DNA from: Symmetrospora coprosmae
Lineage: Eukaryota; Basidiomycota; Cystobasidiomycetes; Symmetrosporaceae
Direction: 5' to 3'
Length of the DNA: 64,000 nucleotides
Assembly (NCBI GenBank): GCA_008802785.1
Contig: VUYT01000020.1
Span: 62,001 to 126,000 of the forward strand
In this document: one piece after another, positions 57,101 through 64,000 of the stretch
How the letters are laid out: each line of letters begins with the position of its first letter
Numbering within the stretch: the first letter of the stretch is position 1
The notes under the pieces: generated by a model
Seen by the model: only the letters and a program-made list of their open reading frames with translations
What the model was told of the DNA's origin: nothing
Databases searched by the model: none
Translations under genes and position numbers: made by a program

Positions 57101-59698
57101 ATGTCGAAACCCCGTGTACGCGTTGCTGTCATTGGCGCCGGGTAAGGACGCGACCCGTCTAGTCTGCCCGACCAAGCTCACTAAAGTCCACCGCAGCGTC
57201 TCTGGCATCATCGCAGCCATCGAGTTCAAGAAGAAGCTCGGCATTGAGGTCGACGTGTGTCTTCTTGCTGGCTCGGTGTCTGGTTGATAGCTGACCGGGA
57301 GCATGACTATATAGCTCTTCGAGCGTGAACCTCGACCGGGCGGGACCTGGTTTGTCAACGTGAGTGATGGAGAAGGAGGCTGTTTCAGGCGAAACAGCAG
57401 CTTGATTGGCTCTCACTTATTGCCAGACCTACCCTGGCTGGTGAGTAGAGGAACCTCGTCATTTGCGGAGAAGCGCGCTTGTGACGCATTTCGTTTGCCA
57501 CCCTCTTTCCGGCTGCGACAGCGCCTGCGACATACCAAGCCAGTGAGCTGCGCTCCTCTGATCAATCATGCAGGATCGTGCTTATGACGATGATATTTTC
57601 TTAGTTGGTACTCCTTGTCGAGCGAGCAGAATCCGTACTGGAGCCAGACCTTCTCGTCTCAGGGCGAGATTCAAGCTTGTGAGCTCTATCCGACCACAAC
57701 GCCTCAATACGCTCTGACTATCCATTCCCTCCCTTCCTCAGATTGGGAGCATGTCTTCGAGAAGTACCACCTTGAGCGCCAGACGCGATTCCGGACCAGT
57801 CTCGTGCGCGCAGACTGGGATGCTCAGCGACAGCTCTACGTCATCCAGCTCGAGGATATGGACGACCGGAGCAAGACATTCACGCACGAGGCCGAGGTCC
57901 TTGTTTCCGCCATTGGCGGGTTCTCCACACCCACAGAGAAGCCAGAGGGGATGAAGGGTCTGGAACGCTTTCATGGGACAACATTCCACTCTGCTCGCTG
58001 GCGACACGACATACCGTTGACGGGCAAACGGGTCGGCGTGATTGGAAATGGGTGCTCGGCTGGTGAGTCCGACGGTGCTTCAGTCGCTTGCCATCTTGGC
58101 TGACCCGATACATGCTGCAGCCCAATTCATCCCAATCATTTCGAACGACCCGCAGACGCGCATAATCAACTTCTCGCGGACCCCGAGCTGGATCGCACCC
58201 CGCTTTAACATGACTATCTCGAATGCCCAGAAGAAAGCCTTTGCCTCTATTCCCTACCTGCAGACCGTTTACCGTGCCGGCCTGGTCTCGTTGGTGCGTA
58301 CCAGGTGCTTGGCACTGCATAGTGACCGGCAGACTTATGCCCCGGTTCCCGACACAGCTGGACGCGCGCTGGATCACTTGGCCGCTCTCTAATAGAGGTA
58401 GGTCAATTGGTCAAGCCCTGCCATTTCGTAAGAATACCAACTAGATTCACACTCCGCAGTCATCCGCGAGAAGGTCGAGAAGCAGACTATTGCATACATG
58501 AAGAGCAAGGCACCCGCCGAGCATCTTGACTTCCTCATCCCAAAATACCGTAAGCAGACCTTGCCCGCAAGCCTGTGCACCACAGCCCCACTGAGATTAG
58601 CCGGGACAGCAATGGGCTGCAAGCGCATTATAATGGACCCAGGCTATCTTGACGCGCTCAATCGACCGAATGTCGACCTCATCACCAGTCCTATCGACAC
58701 CGTCACAGAGAAGGGCATTCTTACGCAGGACGGCCGCGAGCACGAATTTGACGTTCTCATTCTCGCTACCGGCTTCGATTTTGTGCGTTCATGCCGACCA
58801 GCGATTCAGGTTCGCATGCGATGGCTGACCGCTGTTCTGTATTACCACACCGCCGCCAGTCCTCTCGCGCGATGGGCATCAGCGTCTATAACGAGAAGGG
58901 CATGTCAATCACGGAGCAATGGCACTCTCAAGGCGGACCGCAAGCGTATCTCGGAGCTACGCTTTCGAACTTTCCCAACTTCTACGTCTTGCTCGGTGTG
59001 TCCGGGTCTGACTGCACTTGTGGTTATAGGGACAGCTCCTGAAGCACACCGAAACAGCGCCGAACGTCGTTACGGGGCACACTTCCGCTATCGCCTCTAT
59101 CGAATGCGAGGTGAACTACGCAGTCAAGATGGTAGCGCCTATGGTCAAGCAGGGCGTCAGGTCGTTCACTCTGACTGAGAAAGCCGAGGCAGACTACAAT
59201 TCCTGGCTCCACAAACGCGCCAACAATACAGTCTGGTCTCAGTGCTCTAGCTGGTACCGGCATGGCAACGGGAAGATCGTAGCTGCTGTGAGCCGAATGT
59301 ACCCTCCAAGCCAGGGCCTGGTCCTAATGCAGGAGCTGACCTTCCTGTGTCGGGCCCGGTCTGATAGTGGCCTGGCACAGTGAGCGAGACATGTAAACTG
59401 AACTACCTTGCGTCCGGCTGATGATCCTCTCGTCGGGTTCAGTTCGCGTACTATTGGTGGCTGTAAGTGCTAATCTGAGATGTTTCCCTGCGGGACGCCG
59501 CTCATGCTCGCCTGCATCTGTTGCAGAACGAGAACCCCCAACTTCTCGCACTATGATCAGAAAGGTGGCAGTCGGAACATAGCAGCGATGGCACGCATCA
59601 AATTATGGGCTCGCATCATCGCCTTGCTCGCTGGCGTAGCCGTTCTCCAGCTCTACGGATTGGCGCGTCTGCGGGAGGTGATTCGGGCGCGGCTCTGA
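57101..59698 (+). CDS. Baeyer-Villiger / flavin-dependent monooxygenase, 16 exons
   Basis: FAD- and NADPH-dependent monooxygenase that probably inserts oxygen next to a ketone; the substrate is unknown. Sixteen exons join in phase (57101-57141, 57197-57254, 57315-57359, 57427-57440, 57522-57542, 57605-57678, 57742-58062, 58121-58293, 58358-58397, 58460-58549, 58601-58782, 58860-58995, 59058-59287, 59368-59379, 59443-59462, 59527-59698), giving 542 residues. The FAD motif VAVIGAGVSGIIAAIEF is followed by REPRPGGTWFVNTYPGCACD. The Baeyer-Villiger fingerprint is present as FHGTTFHSARW (Phe-x-Gly-x3-His-x3-Trp). The NADPH motif is GVIGNGCSAAQFIP, then KRIIMDPGYLDAL and ATGFDF. A hydrophobic C-terminal segment (IIALLAGVAVLQLYGLA) may anchor it to a membrane. 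Four exons are 12-21 nt long. The exon model was built by hand. Confidence 0.88.
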
Positions 59699-59791
59699 AG
59701 ACAGTGCCGCGGGTTTACGACACTGGGTCAAATTGAGAGGCCACGGGGCTAACCGTGCCATTGCAAGATGACCGCTGAGATGATGGTGGAT

Positions 59792-60109
59792 CTACCGCAC
59801 GTAGGTAGCCGGGTTGTTGGGGTTCGGAAGGACTGCCTGGTGCCACTGTCGACCTGGCGGAAGCTGTGCAGGGTTGACCCATTGGTTGAAGCCGTTCCAT
59901 ACCGGGCGCAAGCCGCGCGTGTAGATGTAGACGATGATGAGGTAGCGCATGAGGGTGGCCGAATTGACGTCACGCTGGAGCAGGATCTTGAGAACGGCTA
60001 GAGGACCGGGCCCCAGGCGAAGCGCCACGCCGAGAGCCTGAGCCGTCAGGGGACATCCTGGATCAACGCAGGCCTGCAGGCGATGCAAATTGAACCCTGT
60101 GCAAATCAT
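59792..60109 (-). CDS. Possible small membrane protein or 3' exon, unrecognised
   Basis: An open frame of 105 codons on the minus strand has a plausible membrane segment (LMRYLIIVYIYTRGLRPVW) and an orderly tail (NGFNQWVNPAQLPPG, PNPNNPATYVR). The 5' part may continue through an intron, since a GTGCGT donor near 60171 and a CTGACTGCTTATGATTTGCACAG-like acceptor near 60105 flank it. No complete model with a start was found and the family is unknown. It converges on the monooxygenase gene. Confidence 0.35.
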   Translation of the reverse strand: MICTGFNLHRLQACVDPGCPLTAQALGVALRLGPGPLAVLKILLQRDVNSATLMRYLIIVYIYTRGLRPVWNGFNQWVNPAQLPPGRQWHQAVLPNPNNPATYVR

Positions 60110-60887
60110 AAGCAGTCAGCTAGTAGCCTGCCGCAAACGGACAGTGCGGTGCCACGCACAAACGGCCAGCTGTGCGTGTGGACTGTGCAGCACGCGATTT
60201 CCACCGAGCGTGAGACAGAAGCGCTGACGACCAAAGTGGCCAACAGCACGATCTCGTCTGAGCACGGGGAGTCCACTGCATCGGCGGAATCAGCTCGACT
60301 ACCTAGGCGGTAAGGAGATGTACAGCTAGATGTACTCTATCTAGTACTATCTGATGAACCCGGCCTGTCGTCCCGAGCCAGTGCGGGGGCGAGGATGCGC
60401 GTGATAGGGCCTGCCGCCCCTGGACGCACTCATATCGCGCGGCGCCTGCGACTTGGACGTCCTTCGTCCGGTCCCAGTTGCGTTGCTGCGTTTTCTGCGG
60501 AAAGGGGGTTACCGACGGCGGCCCCTGGCGTCGGAGCAAAGGGGGACCGCCTGACCAACTCGGACCCACGGACGATCCTCGAGCTCTGCGCTCACTCTGC
60601 GTCGCCATTCCCGCTCTTCTTCCTCTCGTCTCGTCTCTCTCTTCCGTTCCATTCAGTCATTCATTCCCTTTCCCCTCCCCATTCCTTTCTTCCCGCCAGG
60701 CACACCGCTCAGTCAGCAGAGAACGCACGCAATACACCCTCTCCGACAACCTCCCTCGTCGTTCCCCTCTTTCCGCACACCGACACAACAGCTTGCCCGC
60801 TCGCCAGCCTCTATCCCTCCCGAGGCCCACTTCCCTCTCGCGTACATCCCGCATTCTAACCACCTCGTCTCTGCCCCACTTCAAATC
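60110..60887. promoter_or_regulatory. Upstream region of the TEA/ATTS gene with long pyrimidine tract
   Basis: About 290 bp before the start codon (60598-60880) is strongly C/T-rich on the coding strand, with blocks such as CTCTTCTTCCTCTCGTCTCG and CCCTTTCCCCTCCCC. Such CT blocks are typical of fungal core promoters and long leaders. A minus-strand frame (60303-60608) is probably spurious. Confidence 0.5.
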
Positions 60888-62506
60888 ATGGCATTCCCGA
60901 TGGCCTCCACGCCTGTGATGACCGGCAATTACGATACTGCTCCTCCACCCAACTACGCTTACCAGTCGCCGCCGAAGCCCATCAGAGTCCAGCAGCAGCA
61001 GCAGCAGCAGCAGCAGACAACCCCAGCCTATTCGCCCACCGGACACGGCCCCATATCCTTTACTCCCATCGTCAAGCGTGAGCTCAACTACGACTACATG
61101 TACTCAGCCCCTCCCTCGCCCGTATACTCGCCCTCATCATCGTCTATGACGGCCAGCGGCAGCTCGAGCTCGCTCAGTTCCGTCAGCTCCGCCGCCAGCC
61201 TAGTCTCCTTCGCTGCGAGCATCCCTAACACGTTCCCTTACAATACGATGCGCCCTCTCTCGCCCGGTCAGCCGCTCTACCCTCACCTCCAGTATAGGCG
61301 ACCGTCCGGCATGAGCTTGCCGCCTCAGACCCCCGATAGCGCTGAGTTCTACCCTTCCTCCGACTACTCGAGCGGGCCTGCTATCGGCAGCATCAAGCGA
61401 CAGAGAGAAGCATCCACCCCTTCTGACTCGGCCCAGTCCCCACCCAAGCGCTCCGGTCTCCTGAGCCCTGAGCGACGGGCAAACGACAAGACCGAGGTTT
61501 GGCCCGAAGATGTTGAGAATGCCTTCATGGAGGGTAAGTGTTCCCGCACTGATTTCTATCTAGACGAGGCGACGACCACTGATCATGCTCGATGGCCGTC
61601 TACACAGCCCTCCAGGTCATCCCGAAGCTGGGTCGACGCAAGGTTATGATCAACGGCAAGCCTTGCGGAAGGAACGAGCTCATCGCCGACTACATCCGCC
61701 GAAAGACGCTCAAGATCCGTACCCGCAAGCAGGTGTCAAGCCATATCCAGGTGCTAAAGAACCTCCGCCGCAATGATCCAGAGTGTGCGTCGTCCCTGCC
61801 GGCCTCTTTACCCCGCTCTGTGTGGACTCTCAGCTGACATACCCGCCTCCGTCTCGCAGTCATGGCACTTGTCACAGAGAGCCACGACGAGGCAGAGTCG
61901 CTGCCGGCCGCCCTGCTGCAGGCTGGCTTTCCCATTGGCCAGATCCCGTGCATCAAGGCCGAGATGCCTCTTGGTGGCATTGCCTTCCCTCCGTCATTCG
62001 GTCTTTCGATCAACACGCAGCTTCAGTACCCGAGAGAGGGCGCGCCCCTCCTTTCTCCCTACACGCCGACCTTTCTCAGCCGCGATGCAGGCTCGATTCC
62101 TTCGCCGATGGAATTCCCGGGCTCCCAGCCTTCTAGCAGTGGGATGAGCTTGATGCCGCCTCATACGGGCTATGAGACGTCGTCGCAAGGCTCGGTCTCC
62201 CCCTCTTCGGCGGGTCTCACGAACGCTCTGCAGGACATGAGCTTTCCGTTCCCGGCTCAGCACAATGCTGAACAGCCGAGCCCGACCCGGGAGGATGCAG
62301 CTCAGCCGGACTGCAGCCACTGGAGCAATGACAGCCACCAGCGCGGCGAGTCGCTCTCGGCACTCATTTCTGCGGCTGCCAGGGACCACGAAGGTGATGA
62401 GGTGGCTGCTCCGGCGGAGTCACAGGGTCAGCAGCAGCAACAACAGCCAGAGAGAGAGGAAGTTGCCGCTACTGGATCGTTCAGCGCAACACCACTGAGG
62501 GAGTGA
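60888..62506 (+). CDS. TEA/ATTS-domain transcription factor (Tec1/AbaA/TEAD family)
   Basis: Sequence-specific transcription factor; relatives control filamentation (Tec1) and conidiation (AbaA) in ascomycetes and growth in animals (TEAD). Three exons (60888-61533, 61608-61784, 61860-62506) give 489 residues. The N-terminal 195 residues are Pro/Ser/Tyr-rich with a run of about nine Gln. The TEA domain is split by two introns: [13 protein letters not shown] joins [19 protein letters not shown], then [20 protein letters not shown] and [14 protein letters not shown]. The last helix with the SSHIQVLKN motif is the DNA-recognition helix and is intact. The C-terminus (about 250 residues) is Ser/Pro/Gln-rich, fitting an activation region. 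The long CT-rich leader suggests regulation at transcription start. Confidence 0.96.
60990..61016 (+). repeat. CAG microsatellite coding poly-Q in the TEA/ATTS factor
   Basis: A pure CAG run of about nine units codes a glutamine tract near residue 36 of the transcription factor. Confidence 0.75.
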
Positions 62507-62933
62507 CGGTCGGGAGGAGAGGCAAGTACGCACATCAGCACACGCACAGCATCGTATCAATTCGCAGTCAGTTCCAAACATCAGCCTCCGCATCCGCAAT
62601 CGCATCGCATCCGTACTCGTAGCCAGCATCAGTAGCGAGGTCTATCCGGCCATAGATCCGCTTTCGTTATATCCCATTCCCACTTCTACTCACCTCAGGC
62701 TCCATGCGTGGCGTCTGCGTGCACTCAGCGATGTAACGTCATGAATATGCTCCCCTCGATGCGCTCTTAATGCTCTGCAATGCAGCTCTCCTATTGATAC
62801 ATTCGCTATGAGTTTGGTCACGGTGCAAGCGTGACAACGCGACGGAGAGAGGCCCGGCGGCCGGTCCCACTGCCAGCTCGGGCTTCTGACCACAGCCAGG
62901 CAGCCAGGTCGCAACGTCTGCGTTGAAGCCGCA
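62507..62933. promoter_or_regulatory. Intergenic region upstream of SEC1
   Basis: This 427-bp interval holds the TEA/ATTS 3' UTR and the SEC1 promoter. It is less GC-rich than the genes around it. No clear element was recognised. Confidence 0.45.
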
Positions 62934-63954
62934 ATGGTGGCTCTTCAGGATCTGATCCAGCAGCGTGGGTATACGCGGTCAAGCTGCTGGCCTAGCTGGC
63001 TAGCTGCAGCAAGGAGCAGCTCGAGCCAAGCTGACCTGTATCGACCCCGTCCTGTGCGTGTACCGTCTCAGGATACCTCGAGACCATCAGGACGACACGA
63101 CCGGCGAACGGGACGCGATGGAAGATTCTCGTCGTGGATGCCTTTGCCAAAGCGCATCTCAACCATGTCCTCAAAGTGTACGACATCCTCGAGGAAGGCG
63201 TCCAGCGTGAGTTGCCTCCCAAGTGTGCCCGGCCGGCGTGAGCAGCAGGCGAGCTCGGAGGATGCAGGCAGCAGCAGGCGCAGAGGAGCGACGCGTGCGA
63301 CTGGACGCTGGCAGAGTCGACGCAAGATGGCGCTATTGCACGGCCATGCTGCTGCCGCTGCGGCAGCTGCTGGGGGTACCGCGGGATGCTCGTCCAGCCC
63401 CGCTCCGCCACAATGCATCCACGCTCGTCGAGCCGTGCAGCCGCTGAGAGAGCTATAGCTAGGCCAGCTCCTGTGGAGATAGGCAGATCTGACGCGAACG
63501 CTCTACTCTGTGCACAGAGATCGATCAGCTCGAGCAGAACCGCGGCCGGAATCCCAACATGGAAGCACTATACATCTGCCTGCCGACAACGGAGAACGTG
63601 CAGCGGATATGCGACGACTTCTAGTGGGTTCCCCCCGATCTGTGCGTTGACATACGATAGAGACTCAGACTGCATCTGCTCGTTGCAGCGTCGCACCACC
63701 TCCACAGCCAAACAAGAAGGACAAGAACCCACAACCGCCTCCTCCACCTCAGCCACCGCGGTATGCAGCAGCTCACATCTGTTTCATCGGGGGTCAGTGG
63801 AGGAAGACATGTCTGCACCATTGATGTGGTAATGGCTGATGTGTTGCGGCTGTCGAGCCTGCAGCCCTGCCTGACCCTCTCTTCGACAAGGTCGCAACGG
63901 CCGTGCCAGAAGAAAGGCTCCGTGGTGTCAAGGAGCTATACGTTCACCTCTGGT
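62934..63954 (+). CDS. SEC1: Sec1/Munc18-family protein, 5' part (runs off the window)
   Basis: SM protein that binds exocytic SNARE complexes at the plasma membrane. Five exons are visible (62934-62964, 63072-63206, 63518-63623, 63689-63792, 63865-63954) and the gene continues beyond 64000. They code MVALQDLIQQRYLETIRTT, then RWKILVVDAFAKAHLNHVLK and VYDILEEGVQQIDQLEQNRG. These are followed by NMEALYICLPTTENVQRICD, AAHICFIGALPDPLFDKV and RLRGVKELYVHLW. The KILVVD...DILEEGV and EALYI.PT motifs are the SM-family domain 1. A Pro-rich insert (KKDKNPQPPPPPQPP) precedes RYAAAHICF, where most relatives have a shorter loop. The second intron is 311 nt, far longer than others here. The Sec1 rather than Vps45 or Sly1 assignment is inferred from the motif wording. 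Confidence 0.88.
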
Positions 63955-64000
63955 GTAAGTGCCTGCCCATGCAATGGAGACACGATGCTCATTCATCCAC

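Noticed and set aside
58294-58332. A short 39-nt intron in the monooxygenase ending at GGCAG
   Set aside because: It leaves the wrong frame; an acceptor at 58357 gives a 64-nt intron and restores the conserved RWITWPLSNRG segment.

Overview
The window is a gene-dense stretch of nuclear DNA from a filamentous or yeast-like fungus, most likely a basidiomycete and probably of the smut lineage (Ustilaginomycotina). The reasons are GC-rich coding sequence, many short introns (mostly 50-90 nt, with GTGAGT-like donors, CTGAC-like branch sites and CAG or TAG acceptors), poly-Q and Ser/Pro-rich regulatory proteins, and fungal families such as ROM2, RGD2, SEC2, PAT1, TEA/ATTS and UDP-xylose synthase. 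The lineage is an inference. No transposon, viral relic, CRISPR array, rRNA or tRNA was recognised.

Layout. 0.2-16.3 kb: three signalling and exocytosis genes in tandem on the minus strand (ROM2 Rho-GEF, RGD2-like F-BAR/RhoGAP, SEC2 Rab-GEF), then SEN34 diverging from SEC2. 16.5-26.4 kb: an EI24-type ER membrane protein diverging from PAT1 (mRNA decapping), a four-exon small secreted protein, and a GPATCH1-type splicing factor. 26.8-34.8 kb: UDP-glucuronate decarboxylase (UXS1), a 13-exon MFS transporter, TRAPP subunit TRS23 diverging from ELP3 (Elongator). 35-48.4 kb: two unrecognised Ser-rich proteins, mitochondrial GatA (HER2), the large glycogen debranching enzyme GDB1, and a third unrecognised protein. 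48.4-51 kb: a 2.6-kb gap with no recognisable gene. 51-64 kb: a PAP2 lipid phosphatase, an NF-X1-type zinc-finger protein (FAP1), a 16-exon Baeyer-Villiger monooxygenase, a TEA/ATTS transcription factor, and the 5' part of SEC1 running off the right edge.

Most genes are housekeeping. Five act in polarity or membrane traffic (ROM2, RGD2, SEC2, TRS23, SEC1), three in RNA processing or decay (SEN34, PAT1, GPATCH1), two in translation fidelity (ELP3, GatA) and two in carbohydrate metabolism (UXS1, GDB1). The accessory-looking genes are the monooxygenase, the MFS transporter and the small secreted protein. Exon models were built by hand by joining splice sites in phase. For most multi-exon genes the summed exon length is a multiple of three and the joined protein matches its family. 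RGD2 keeps one unresolved region near its N-terminus. I saw no clear sign of a wholly new system. The most unusual structure is the run of very small exons (12-23 nt) in the monooxygenase, the transporter and the lipid phosphatase.
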